NCBI GenBank assembly: GCA_964019425.1
Contig: OZ025800.1
Span: 248,001-312,000 of the forward strand
Length of the DNA: 64,000 bases
Direction: 5' to 3'
Source: Flectonema sp. DT1601
Taxonomy: Eukaryota; Euglenozoa; Diplonemea; Diplonemida; Diplonemidae
Within the stretch, counting starts at the first letter, position 1, and every line of letters begins with the position of its first letter. Of this stretch, positions 11,526-22,423 are shown piece after piece. The notes under the pieces are model-generated. The model was not told the origin of the DNA. It made no database searches and was given only the letters and a program-made list of their open reading frames with translations. The position numbers and the translations under genes are program-made.

Positions 11526-14026
11526 TAGTAAGTAAGGATTACTTATGCCCTCATTGTCATTGGGTGTTAACTGATGAATAAAAAAAAAGCATTACTTGAT
11601 TTTACACACACAGAGTAAACAATTTCTTTGACGTGCAATAAATTAATTTCAGCGACGATTTTTGTTGTTGTTGTTTTTTTTTTTTTTTTTTTTCATTTCA
11701 TTTCTTTCTTTTCATCACTTCTTTATTCACGTTTTTTTTGTTTTTTTAAAAATGACCTTTTTGTGTTTTTCATCATATCCTTTTTTGTTGTCCAATGTAA
11801 AACACCTCCGGCCTAAGCTTTTGAGGGAAAATAATAAAAATCAGAGAAAACAACGCAAAACAAAAGTAAGATTCCTAGTGGTTTGTCTATTGTACTTATG
11901 TTACATTGTATTGCAAACACGCATTACTAATGAAAAAAGAAAACGTTGTTTGAATACCCACTGCCTTAAGAAAACAAATTGCTTCCCTTGGTTTGAAAAC
12001 GATTTTTACGGGGAAAACCATCTCAATCACATTTTGGGGGATTGCATGCTGTTCGTGGCAATAGATAATAGCTCGTCGCGGGGGAAAATAATAAAAAAAG
12101 GTAAAGCAAAGTACTCCAGCATGAACCTGGGAGAATGATCACAATGACAGAAACACAAAGAAAAAACATAAACAGATTTTTTTTTTAAAAAAAGATTGAA
12201 AGTATTGCAATATTGCAATGTAAAAACAACAAACCGAATAAAGCACACAGACACACGGAAAATGTTTAAACAGCGAGAGCTGTGTTTCACTGTATCAGCA
12301 ACTGAGTAAACGAGTGAGATGACCTGAACAAAATTGATTTCCAGCGCGTGATTCCAAACAAAACAGAAAACCTCGATGCAATGCTTGTCAATACAACACA
12401 AGAAAAAAAAATAAGAAAGAAAAGGGAACAAAAAATAGAGCGAAACTACGCAATTAATCCCAACGCTTTCTAAATTTTTTTTTTTTTTTTTTTTTTGTTG
12501 TTGTCTTTTTATTATTATTACCAATACATTCAAGCATATATTCCTCTTCGAGGTAAATAAGAATGAAAAAAAAGGCAACGATATCACCCTGACAAAGAGG
12601 TTATAACACAAAGTGTACAGATTGTTTTGTATATCTTTCTCTACGAGTAAAATAACAAAACAAAAACAAAAACTATTGGCTCTTCCAAAAAAAAAAAAAA
12701 AAAAAAAGCTCTTTATAGGTTATTCGCAGCATTACATCATATCAGATTCTTTGTTTGCTTTATATACCATAGCAAGAGCATTTGTCGAAATTAGTAAGTT
12801 AGTGAAATCGGCGTGGGGTAAGGTTATATACAGTAAACTTTATGTGAGCACGCCTCATGATAATAGGTAATGGTCCAATTTTTATTAGTCAACGTGTTGT
12901 TATTTTTTTATTTTTGCGAGAAGAGAGCTTATGTCCGAAAACATCACACAGAATACACAAGACATGCCATATTTAATCTCATTGTTATACAGCACATTGC
13001 ACTCACACACTCGTCGACTCAAGCTGAGTGGCTACGTATACATCACCAGAGTTACCATGAAATACTGCATAAACTAAACTAGTATTTCATCTCTACTAAC
13101 TCTCCTCACCTGAACATTCTGAACTGATGAGGCGGCACCAGCAGCGAGGCGAAGTCACTTTGCATTCCACACTCGTTATCTTTAAGCCAAGTGGCTACGC
13201 AAGACTTCACAGATCTTACGGAAGTTGCCTGTTACACATTTTTTTTTATCTAACTTAAGTGTGATCCCTGCCAACTCCCCCCTACGAAGTTTGTTAACGG
13301 TGGGGGTTGCACTCAACATAAAAACAAGTTCGCGTCGCATTCCACTCTCGTCGTCTTTAAGCCGAATGGCTACGCAAGATTTCACAGATCTTACGGGAGT
13401 TGCCTTGCTACACTTGTCGTACTATCAAATTCAAGTGTAGCTTCTCTGCCAAAACTCCCCCCCCGAATGGACTCAAATCGCGGGGTTGCACTCAACATAA
13501 AAACAAATTCGCGTCGCACTCCACACGCGTTGCCCGCTTTTTAGTTGCTTCCACTGGGGTAGCACCAAAAACCACAAGGCAAATCCACAGTCAGTCGTTC
13601 TCAGAAGGCAAAACAGTTTTACTTCGTTGAACACACATACAAACAACAACAATTTAAAAAATAATAAATTATAACAACAGACTACTGTCATATAATACAT
13701 TGACTCTGTCCCCTAGAAAGAAGGAAGGCTCGGAAGGCTGCACGTAGTTAGTTTGCCCTATGATACTCGTCGTGAAATAAAAATGTTGTAGTTCAATTCA
13801 TTTCTGTATGGATGATACTTAACACAGAATGAACAGAAAACCTGAAACCTCAGGGAGTAAGCAGGGGAAAAAAAGAGAAAAAAAAAAAAAATCGTTTTAT
13901 AAGATCAATTCGTAACACATTTCACAATTCAGTGAAATATTGTCGCGCGTGACGCAACGTTATCAAACACAGGCACGTTGAGAGACGCGCGCATCAAAAA
14001 AAAGAAAATACCAGTAGTGTTCACAA
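11526..14026. other. intergenic, 2.5 kb, with a tandem repeat
   Basis: T-rich runs near 11680-11690 and 12470-12496, and an A run near 12690. The main structure is the repeat array at 12999-13560, listed separately. Frames here are low-complexity Phe/Lys strings with no acceptor or domain. Confidence 0.6.
12999..13560. repeat. diverged tandem repeat, about 175-bp unit, about 3.5 copies
   Basis: Units begin with the phrase GCATTCCAC or a variant at about 12999, 13162, 13337 and 13516, giving spacings of about 163, 175 and 179. Each contains CTTTAAGCC followed by TGGCTACGCAAGA, a block with CACAGATCTTACGG, and a shared end GGGGTTGCACTCAACATAAA. The first unit is the most diverged and the last is cut short. 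Confidence 0.8.
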
Positions 14027-15652
14027 CTATGTAAACACTCCAAAATAAGCACCTAATAAACACAGTACTTGAGCAATACATCCAAATATAAACATAAACC
14101 AACCCGCATAAGCAGGACCTCCGACTAAGCTTCTACGCTTTTCAAGGAGGAGACCGACACCGTCTTCAACGCCACCTTCAAAGTCTGACAAATCATCTTC
14201 AGAATCCGCCTGAGTAGTTCTGTACATGGACTTTGCTTTAATGTTTAAGGCACCAGGAATAACATAGCAAAGACAAGGAGCAGTAAACGCCCCACCAATA
14301 GCAATAACAGAAGTTAGTTTTGTTGACACAAAAGCAACAGTTGCAACTGGAGCAGTAATCGCAATCGTTAGCAACACATGTCTGGTAGTTGATAAGTTCC
14401 CACTCTGTTTTGTTGTCGTGTTTTTTTTATTAAATAACATTTACCCAACTCGTAACAAACAAAACACACCTCCTCCTCTCCGAATAGTACGGTGGCTGCA
14501 CAATACCGAACTGAAAACAATACCAGTGGAAAGGCAAACATCATAACACACGTCTGTTTTTTTTGTTTTTTTTGCTTAGATTTTTAATAAGGTTTTCCCC
14601 CACGATCTAATAAAACATACCATTCCGAGGTACACCAATGTGATGTATGGCTTGCTGGGATCATAACAAGCAAGAATTGAACTGGGGTCTGGACAAAGAT
14701 CCCTCCAAATAGTGTAACCAGAAGTGGCAGCAGCAGTATAAGTAAGACAAGCGATAAACATGGAGATGGCAGAAGACTTGCGAATTTTGTTAGTAGCAAC
14801 GCTTTCTGGGTCGGCAACGCGGACCTCTCTGTAGATTGGAAAGACAGTCATCTGACAACAGAATGAACAAGCGATGATAGAGATTGCTTGCATAAAGTCT
14901 CCAGCTTTACTTCCGAATAGTTTTATGGCATCTTTTGGATGATTCTTACCAACATCAAGTTCATGGCAAGTTCTATGATCCAATTCGGTGTTGTACTTCA
15001 CAGCCATATAAGCGATTGATACGATCACAAAGTAAAGAACAAAAATAACACCAAGCAGTGATGTAAACCAAAGCTTATCAATCTTTCTCAATAGAGAAAG
15101 TGGAACAATAACAGCAGCAAGGGCTACAGACAAACAGATGTCTGGGGAGGCGTGGTTAACACCAATTTGATTGAGGGTGTCGTGAATAAAAGCCTTCAGA
15201 GGAACTAAGAAACATGTAAGAGCAAGCATTGAGCATCCGATCAACATAACTTGAACCCATATTCTACCAGGCTTTCCAAAACAGTGAAAGCCAAGACTTT
15301 CATAAGACTCAGCTCCAGTTATTGTCAGACCGTCAAGTAAGAGTGACATCGATATGTGTGCTAGTGCTGCTGCACATACAAACATTATTGTTCCGCCTAC
15401 TAGACCCGCAAACTCAAAAGTTGCAGCCAACGACAGAATTCCCACACCCATTGTTGTTTGTAGAAGATTAAAAACAATACTCGCAACGTGGATCGGTTTT
15501 AGTGGAGATGCTTTCTTTGATGGTTCTAGTAGAGTGCTGACCTCATCTTTCAGTGTTGCGACAGCATTTACGAATCTCTTACTCGAGCTTTCAGAGTAGT
15601 TCGTCGATTCACTTGCAATGTCACTTTGTGAAGCGTTAACCCGCTCAACCAT
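14027..15652 (-). CDS. AAAP-family amino-acid transporter, three exons
   Basis: Exons 15652-14621, 14553-14470 and 14404-14027 splice in frame to about 497 residues with some 11 membrane helices. The first helix region carries NLLQTTMGVGILSLAATFEF, the N-terminal signature of the amino acid/auxin permease (SLC32/36/38) superfamily. The small middle exon encodes MMFAFPLVLFSVRY, matching the conserved helix with the pattern FSYPLxxFPxR. The expected role is sodium- or proton-coupled amino-acid transport at the plasma membrane or an endolysosomal membrane; the substrate cannot be read from sequence. The N-terminal 50 residues are cytosolic and Ser-rich. An acidic loop (SEDDLSDFEGGVEDG) precedes the last helix. 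The ATG lies about 20 nt below a TTTGATTTCAG acceptor at 15672-15674. Confidence 0.9.
14405..14469 (-). other. cis-intron 2 of the transporter gene, 65 nt
   Basis: Donor GTGTGT, acceptor AACAAAACAG. Phase 0, joining GEEE to SGNLSTTRHV. The 3' end is A-rich with no pyrimidine tract. Confidence 0.85.
14554..14620 (-). other. cis-intron 1 of the transporter gene, 67 nt
   Basis: Donor GTATGT. The acceptor CAG follows two runs of eight A separated by C. Phase 0, after codon ATG of YLGM. It restores the conserved transporter helix. Confidence 0.88.
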
Positions 15653-16657
15653 TTTACTGTTGTTGGGCGGACTGAAATCAAAGTACTTATAATATTTCAG
15701 TAATATAAAATAATGCGAAAAGAGAAAATTTGAAAATTTAGTTTATTGTCAGTTCGGTAAATAAGTTAACCTTGCGACCATCAAAGAATTACCTTATTTA
15801 TTTATTTTTTTTATTTTGCTTGCTCGCTATCGATAGAGAGGATCACTAAATGAAGAATAGTAAACAAATAATGGGTTCAGGCAGGTCATATCTTCTACAA
15901 TCCCTGTAACTTCCATCCGATGACGTTAGTAGTAATTAACAAGTCCAGAACCAATGATTACGAAGGGTCTGAACCACATCAGTGGAGATTGTATTTTTGT
16001 CACTTCGGCTGGAGAGGGATCAAATCTCAGTTGTCAACCTTGCTCAGAGATTAGGTTGAAAAACAGAAATAACGATCTGAAAAGATTGAGAGTAATAAAT
16101 AATAATTATTATTTTTTCCGAGTATATAAGACATTTTTCTCTTCATGAAATAACCACGCTCGTCAATTGCCGCCGCACCACAAAAAAGAACATAAAAAAA
16201 AACCTTGGAAACAGAAATGTTTACTCTCCGTCTCAAAGCATTATATCGTAAGGGGAGGGACTAGCCAAAGCTACAAAAAGACCAGTAACACAAAATAATT
16301 GTACCGGTACGTAAGCAGTAGGATCAAGAGGAATCCACAGTCAGTTTAATGTCGTGCCTGCACTGGACCGAAATAGAAAACGTTTTTTGCAGCACCTTTT
16401 CCATTAATTTCAGCTATTATAGCGGTTGACAGGATTTATCGAAATTGGTTGGTGCATTTAAAAAAAAAAAAAATAGAATTAAATAAAACAACTACATCAA
16501 AAAAAAAAAAAAAAAAAAAGAGAGGATTAACTTCGTACTTTACTTCATTTTCTGAGATCGAGTTCTTCAGACAATATTATTTGAAAACTCAGTATAAGTT
16601 AGTGCGTTGGTTTAACTGTCGAAAAAGATTTTTCTTTTCCCCCACAGAAGAAACAGT
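15653..16657. other. intergenic, 1 kb
   Basis: Contains A/T runs near 16460 and 16500-16519. A stretch at about 16233-16371 has a diverged partner near 36512-36667, listed separately. No gene recognised. Confidence 0.55.
16233..16371. repeat. copy 1 of a two-copy dispersed motif
   Basis: Shares CAAAGCATTATA at its left and a block from GGATCA through ACAGTCAGTTTAA to GGACC at its right with 36512-36667. Order and rough spacing are the same. It could be an old repeat or a structured non-coding RNA. Confidence 0.45.
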
Positions 16658-19288
16658 TCACATATAGATTCCGTAAACCTTCTTGTTGTTGCCGATGCTG
16701 AATGATCCCGATAAGACAGAGCAACTGTGATCAGACCAGACACCGTTCATGTTAACACAATCAGCTACTTCAATTGCATAGTTACCACCATCAACTACAT
16801 ACGATCCGCTTGTTGGGTTTCCATATAAATCTGTCCAAGCAATTGATGTGTCGTATCTTGCCAAGTCGTGTAGATATAACGGAATATCAACATTAACTGA
16901 TTCCCCAGCAGGTACAAACACTTTTGTAAAGGCTCCCATTTCTTTTATGTATCTCACAACTCGGTCTGTTTTCTTAGCGAATGTCGCCATAACGACAGTG
17001 TTTCCGTCAGTCTTACCAGAGTTTTTAACCGTCACGGATATTTTAATAGCGTATTTCCCATCTGATAGAATAGTACCGTTGAGACCTGCTCTAGGAACAG
17101 AGCTGTTGTCAATGTGAAGGTTTGAAAATTCGAAAGTTGTATACGACATTCCAAATCCAAAAGGAAACAGCGCAGTCATTGGTGTTCCATCACCGTTTGG
17201 GAAATAGTTTCTCGGAGACATTGACGAATGTGTTTGATACCAAGGGTTCACAGGTGTGTGGATGTAACCAACCCCTCTTGGCCATGCTTGTGCGAGTTTT
17301 CCTGTTTTTTTTTTTTTTTTGCCGCGTTTCCCCGTTTGCTTTCACAGTATAACTTTAATGGTTTCGTGCACAAACAACAAAATCACTACCGTTTTCATCA
17401 TAATAAAGAAAATAAACACAAAAACACATACCACTTGGACTAACATCACCAAATAGAATATCACCAATTCCATTACCACCTTCTTCACCAGCACGCCATG
17501 AAGCTAACATTGCAGGTACGTTTGTAAGGACTGAGTTGTTAAAACCAAAAGTAACAGGTCTTCCATGAATCAATACAACAACAGCAGGAATTCCTCTTCT
17601 TGAAGTGATGTTTAACACGGCTCTCATTAAATCGAGTTGTCCACCTTCTAAATCTAAGGAAGCTCTGTCACCAATCTCACCGTTTCCACATCTGTTACAA
17701 CAGGTACAAGCCATGGTACCAACAGTTAGAAGTACCGCTGATGCGCTTTCTGCTGCTGCCAGTGCTGCGGTCATGGAAACTGGTGGTGGTCCTCCCCTGC
17801 CTCCATCAGAACCTGGTTGGTTTTGTTTGTAAGATTACTACTGAATGCTCTGCTACATCTTGTCTTTTTAGATAAGAAGTAAAAATACAAACCTTGTTCC
17901 CAAACAACATTAGTGAATCCTCTGTTTACTAAACCATCTTCAACAGTAACAACTTTAGAAGTCAAATCAGGAACTGGAGAGTAGCCTCCATCCATTGCAA
18001 CACGAGCAGCACATTCCGTGTTGTTTGATTTAGAACAACCTCCGTAAGGACCGATCACAGCAATCTTGTCACCTTTTGATAGCATTTTGAGTGGGAGGGT
18101 ACCGTCATTTTTTAATAAAACGGTGCTTTGAGAAGCTGCTTCGCGAGCAAGTCTTTTATGAGCATCACAGTTGATGTTTGGTTTCATAGAAGGGTCTACA
18201 GGATGAGCGTAGTCGAAGATACCACTTGCAAACTTCTTACGTAAAATATTAGAAACAGCTCGTGAAAAAGTTTCATTACTAATGAGACCAGACTTTACTG
18301 AAGCAGCACAGTTTAAGTATGAGGCTCCAGGCATGTCTTGATCAACACCTGCTTCCATAGCAATCTCTGCTGCTTCTGCTACCGATGATGCGAACCCTTG
18401 AAAATAATTATAAAGACCTTCAACATTCGTATCATCTGAACCGATGAATCCATCACGTAGTCCAAATCGATTTCTTAAAGTGTCAGTTAGCATAAGTTTA
18501 TTAGCGTGACATGGTACCCAATCAATCATTTGATGGGCTGCCATCACTCCTCTGCCTCCAGCCTTTGCAAATTCTCTCCAAGGTCTCAAGTATAACTCAA
18601 AACTAGTTCTTATTGTAGGACCTCCACCCATCGGAGTGTAACCATCTTTTGATCCCATTCCATAAAGAGCATAATGCTTTCCCTGAGATGCTATCTTTAC
18701 TTTAGGACTTCCAAGGTACGTCGATGCTCCACCCATTCCATCTTTACCTTGCAATCCAGTTACACTTGCGACACCGTATTCGGTTACGAGGTGCGGGTCT
18801 TCTGCAAAGTTTTCCTCCATTCTTCCAAATCGAGGATCAGTGCAAACCTGAAGAACAGGAGAGAGACCGTGGTCTCCGCCACAGCTGCGAAGTTCCAGGG
18901 CGTTGGCCGATGCGATTAAATTAACCAGGGATGTATTCCAAGTAGCTCCTTGTCCCACAGGCATTGGGAATACTGTTGTGCCGGTTACTCCTCCTGAGTG
19001 TGTTGTCTCAGAGAAAAAAGAAACAGGGATTCCAAGACGAGTTTCGTTTACGAGGAAGCTTTGATACTTGTTGGTACCCTCAGGATCGTATTTCAATACT
19101 TGACAACCACCGATACCATTCTTTGGTGGAGGGTACGTACATGGATTATAACCGAGTTGTGCAATCTTCTCCTCCAGAGTCATGGCGGACATTAATAATT
19201 GTGTTCTCTCATCAACTGATTTTGATGAATCCATCCATGGTCGTTGCAAGGCTGCCAAAATGGCAGGAAATATCAACAGCGACGGCAT
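16658..19288 (-). CDS. secreted glycoside hydrolase family 3 (beta-xylosidase/beta-glucosidase type), three exons
   Basis: Exons 19288-17893, 17812-17432 and 17301-16658 give about 806 residues, normal for GH3. A short hydrophobic N-terminus (MPSLLIFPAILAAL) looks like a signal peptide. The N-terminal barrel carries LGIPVSFFSETTHS and the Lys-His pair in IASQGKHYALYG. The nucleophile region GFIGSDDTNVEG has the Asp at about residue 285. The C-terminal alpha/beta sandwich begins near STVLLKNDGTLPL, and a fibronectin III-like domain starts near MSYTTFEFSNL. Retaining hydrolysis of beta-1,4-xylosides or glucosides in prey or plant debris, outside the cell or in a food vacuole, is expected; exact specificity is not readable. 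Both introns split a GGT glycine codon at phase 1. Acceptors lie just above the ATG (TTTTCAAGAACAG or ACACATAG). Confidence 0.93.
17302..17431 (-). other. cis-intron 2 of the GH3 gene, 130 nt
   Basis: Donor GTATGT. The acceptor CAG follows a run of about 16 A. Splicing yields SPSGKLAQAWPRGVGY, the expected GH3 loop, in frame. Confidence 0.9.
17813..17892 (-). other. cis-intron 1 of the GH3 gene, 80 nt
   Basis: Donor GTTTGT; acceptor ACAAAACCAACCAG. Splicing gives VVWEQG-SDGGRGGPP in frame. The 3' end is rich in A and C. Confidence 0.9.
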
Positions 19289-19541
19289 CTATGTGTAGCT
19301 GTTCTTGAAAATAACTTTTTCGTTTCCATTTAACAACAAAGGCTGCTACTTATATATATCACGCACAGCCTTCATTAAACCTGTTAAGAGAGAATGCTCA
19401 TTACAACAACGTGACTACTTAGAAGCTTTCTTACATCTAAACACAATAATAAAGACCACCTTACAAATCTACATAAGAATTCTTAACTTTACAAAAACCC
19501 ACAAGTAGAGTAACTATCCCATCCCTATCAATGTTCATTAT

Positions 19542-21221
19542 TTAAGCATAGCGGCTAGGAGAAGGACCTCTGTTGGAATGTTTTATGGAATTGTGATGAA
19601 TTTTAAAATAGTAATTAAAACAACAAACATACCTCACAGTATGGCGAGCAGGAGGGGTAGGATGGCCTCGCATGCTGTGGAATGCTGTGGCTTCCTGGCG
19701 AAGGCGGGTTTCCTTTTCTTCAAGGGATTCGCGTTGCTCACGAAGACGTACTTCTTGTTCTAGAAGTGGTCTCTCCTGATCTTCTACTTGACGTCTTCTC
19801 TGTGCAGCAGCTTGTCTCTCAGCCTCAATGTCTATGATTTTCTTTTCTTGTTCTTCAATAGCACGTTGAGCTTCCATGTGCGCTACCTGAGCCATTCGTT
19901 CTTGTTCTCTGGCAGATTGGAGTGCCCGCTCGTCTTCTTCGCGATGTTGCTTTTCAAGTTCAACTTCAGAAAGAGCATTATTTACCTTACAGTTGAGTTC
20001 CCTTTCATTAGTTGATTTTTGTTGAAGTTCCAATTCTGCCTGTTGGAGACGGTCAGCTGCGAGTTCTGTTTGACGTTTCTCTTCTACAAGAGCTAAGTTC
20101 GCCTGCTGTTCTCGGTCTCGGGCTGCTTGTAAGTCAGTACCCGCTTCTGATTCTAACCGACGAGCTCTTTCAACTTCTCTCTGGGCTTCTGCGACAGCAT
20201 TAGAGGCCATTCGTTCTCTGTCTTGTGCTTTCGCTTGTTCAGATTCCTGCCATGCTAAGGCCTGCTCTGCCTGATCTGTCTCACGTTGAGATTCATTATG
20301 AGCCAGCACTCGCTGCCTTTCGTTTTCTTTTGCTAAATCCAATTCCTGAGCTTTCTGTGCGCGTTCTCTGACCGCAGATTCCAACTCTCTCTGGATTTCG
20401 AGAAGTTTACTCTTCGCTGCCCTCTCATTCTCAACAGCCTCAGCGAGTGACACTTCTGCTGCACCGACTCTCTTCTCTTGTAAGTTAGTAGCTTGCTGTG
20501 CTTCAATGTGCGCAAGATGAGCACGCTTCTCACGATCTTTGGTAGCGTCAAAGGCTTCGCGAGAAGCGTTGATCGATTGCTTTTGGCGGAAGTCTTCCCA
20601 GTAGTCTCTGATTCGGAAGTAGAGGGAGTCAAGGAGAGTCGGATACATCTCTGCGAATCGCTGGAATTCAGCAAAGTTAAGAACAGAATCATTATTAGCA
20701 TCCGAACGAGAGAATAAATCATTTACTGTTGCCGTAGAAAAGTCGAAGCCATGGACCCGAAAAGCTCTGCTAAATTCATCAGACTCAATGACTCTGTTGT
20801 TGTTGACGTCTAATTCTTCAAAAACAGCCACCACTTTCTCATCATGAGACGCGTTGTCAGCAAGACCAGCTACACCTGTTTGTGAATAACCTTTAGCAGA
20901 TCCATAACCAGTACCAGTTGTAACTGGTGGTTTTATTGGTGGTGGGATTTGTTTTTGAATCTCAACAGCTCCTTTATTAAACACGTAGAGTTGCATAAAA
21001 TCTTTTAACTGACCAGCTTGCGATAAATCTTTCCAAGATTGCAGAGCCTCATCATAAAACTGCATTCTACCTATCGAAAATGGAGCTCCTGGAAACACCG
21101 CTCTGTAAGTGTTTGTTATTGTTGACTCAACCTCTTGCAGACCTGGTTGACAAGGAAATGACACTTCATAATTATGCTTATCACCAGCTACGTCAGCGGC
21201 AGCTAGCAGCGAAAACACCAT
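19542..21221 (-). CDS. BILBO1-like protein: ubiquitin-like head, two EF-hands, coiled coil
   Basis: Exons 21221-19633 and 19569-19542 give about 538 residues. The N-terminal 100 residues match my memory of trypanosome BILBO1 closely: NYEVSFPCQP, FYDEALQSWKDL, QLYVF and QIPPPIKPP correspond in order and spacing. Two canonical EF-hand loops follow (138-149, DVNNNRVIESDE; 174-185, DANNDSVLNFAE), then an uninterrupted Glu/Arg/Gln-rich coiled coil to about 515 and a short basic tail. BILBO1 polymerises into the flagellar pocket collar of kinetoplastids, about 587 residues in Trypanosoma brucei. I infer a structural role at the flagellum base, possibly calcium-modulated. Other protists have related EF-hand coiled coils, so strict orthology is not proven. 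The acceptor TTACTTTTTCAG lies at 21250-21252. Confidence 0.85.
   Translation of the reverse strand: MVFSLLAAADVAGDKHNYEVSFPCQPGLQEVESTITNTYRAVFPGAPFSIGRMQFYDEALQSWKDLSQAGQLKDFMQLYVFNKGAVEIQKQIPPPIKPPVTTGTGYGSAKGYSQTGVAGLADNASHDEKVVAVFEELDVNNNRVIESDEFSRAFRVHGFDFSTATVNDLFSRSDANNDSVLNFAEFQRFAEMYPTLLDSLYFRIRDYWEDFRQKQSINASREAFDATKDREKRAHLAHIEAQQATNLQEKRVGAAEVSLAEAVENERAAKSKLLEIQRELESAVRERAQKAQELDLAKENERQRVLAHNESQRETDQAEQALAWQESEQAKAQDRERMASNAVAEAQREVERARRLESEAGTDLQAARDREQQANLALVEEKRQTELAADRLQQAELELQQKSTNERELNCKVNNALSEVELEKQHREEDERALQSAREQERMAQVAHMEAQRAIEEQEKKIIDIEAERQAAAQRRRQVEDQERPLLEQEVRLREQRESLEEKETRLRQEATAFHSMRGHPTPPARHTVRYVCCFNYYFKIHHNSIKHSNRGPSPSRYA
19570..19632 (-). other. cis-intron of the BILBO1-like gene, 63 nt, readable if retained
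   Basis: Donor GTATGT, acceptor CATTCCAACAG. Length is a multiple of three with no stop, so both spliced (HTVRGPSPSRYA) and retained forms keep the same C-terminus. I favour splicing from the donor match to the other introns here. Confidence 0.72.
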
Positions 21222-21892
21222 CTCTTGTGTATGAAAATTAAATAAAATACTGAAAAAGTAATATAAAATAAAAATAAAATTTGATAGACGTTTGTGTATT
21301 TAGCTGACTAAGGTTAGCAAACGTTCATCAGTGACCTTCTTCTTGTTTTCACTGAAATCTATAAAAAAAAAGTGAAATTAAACAAAAATAAAAAATGAAT
21401 CACATTATAACATTTATAAAACTACAAATATTTTTAAGAAACGAAAATCTAATTTTTTTTTTTTTTTTTTTTTTTTTAAACTAACAAGGTATACAGCTCT
21501 ACAAAAAAAACAACGAAGAAAAGAGAAGAAAAGACTATCAATAAGTATCTTCTGAAGTAATTGAACTTAAAGGCTAGGTGCCAGTATTCAAAATTAAAAA
21601 GTAACAAAAAAAATAACCTCATGAATACTGCACTGTCTGAGGTAAGAGAAACAATAAAAAAAAATAAAAAAAGAATATTGAAGGAAGACGGAGGAAATCT
21701 ACGAGAATGAAAAAAAAAAAAAAAATTAGCTCCCTTATTTGTTAGTTTCAGGGTAATTAGTATACGGTCTCTCTGGAAGGCTCGTCAGAGGAATAGTGGA
21801 CTCCACGTCCACATCAAATGAAATCCTAAAAATTAGTATCAAAACAAATATTGATCATTCGCATAAAGTACAGTTTACTAAAGATGAGCAGC
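21222..21892. other. intergenic, about 0.67 kb
   Basis: A run of more than 20 T sits near 21452-21477 and several A runs occur near 21655-21725. It probably holds the 3' UTR of the coiled-coil gene above it and the leader of the BILBO1-like gene. No gene. Confidence 0.55.
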
Positions 21893-22392
21893 TCATGGAA
21901 TCTGAAGAGGCTGTCTATTAGTTGGTCTCATTCCAGTATGAACTCTCTCTGGAGACATTCGAATACTTCCTTCTGTTGGATCCATTATCGATACTCGTCT
22001 ACTACCACGAGATTGAAATGGATCATTCCCAAGTACATCAACTGGTTTTAACATTTGATCGTTTTGATCTGCTGCAACTGTTTCAGTGAATGAAGGAAAC
22101 TGACGAGGAGGAGGGTGCATTGGTGTGTTTTGATTCGTAATGCGCTGCTGTTGAGGGAACTGCACAGGTGGGAGGGCTGGTCTCTGTTCCAAGACATGAG
22201 GAGGTTGGACATCACCTTCGGGTTGGAAAGGGCCACTAGCTTCAGGGCCGGCAGCTGAATTGTTGTACATCAGTTGCCACATTGTAGGCTGCCCCCCACC
22301 AGCAGGTTGTTGCTGTTGTTGATGTTGTTGTTGCTGTTGTTGCTGCTGTTGTTGATGTTGTTGTTGCTGTTGTTGATGTTGCTGTTGTTGTT

Positions 22393-22423
<31 letters not shown>

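Noticed and set aside
11662-12611. Open frames of 158 and 194 codons around 12 kb
   Set aside because: Mostly Phe/Lys strings from T and A runs, no domain and no acceptor arrangement.
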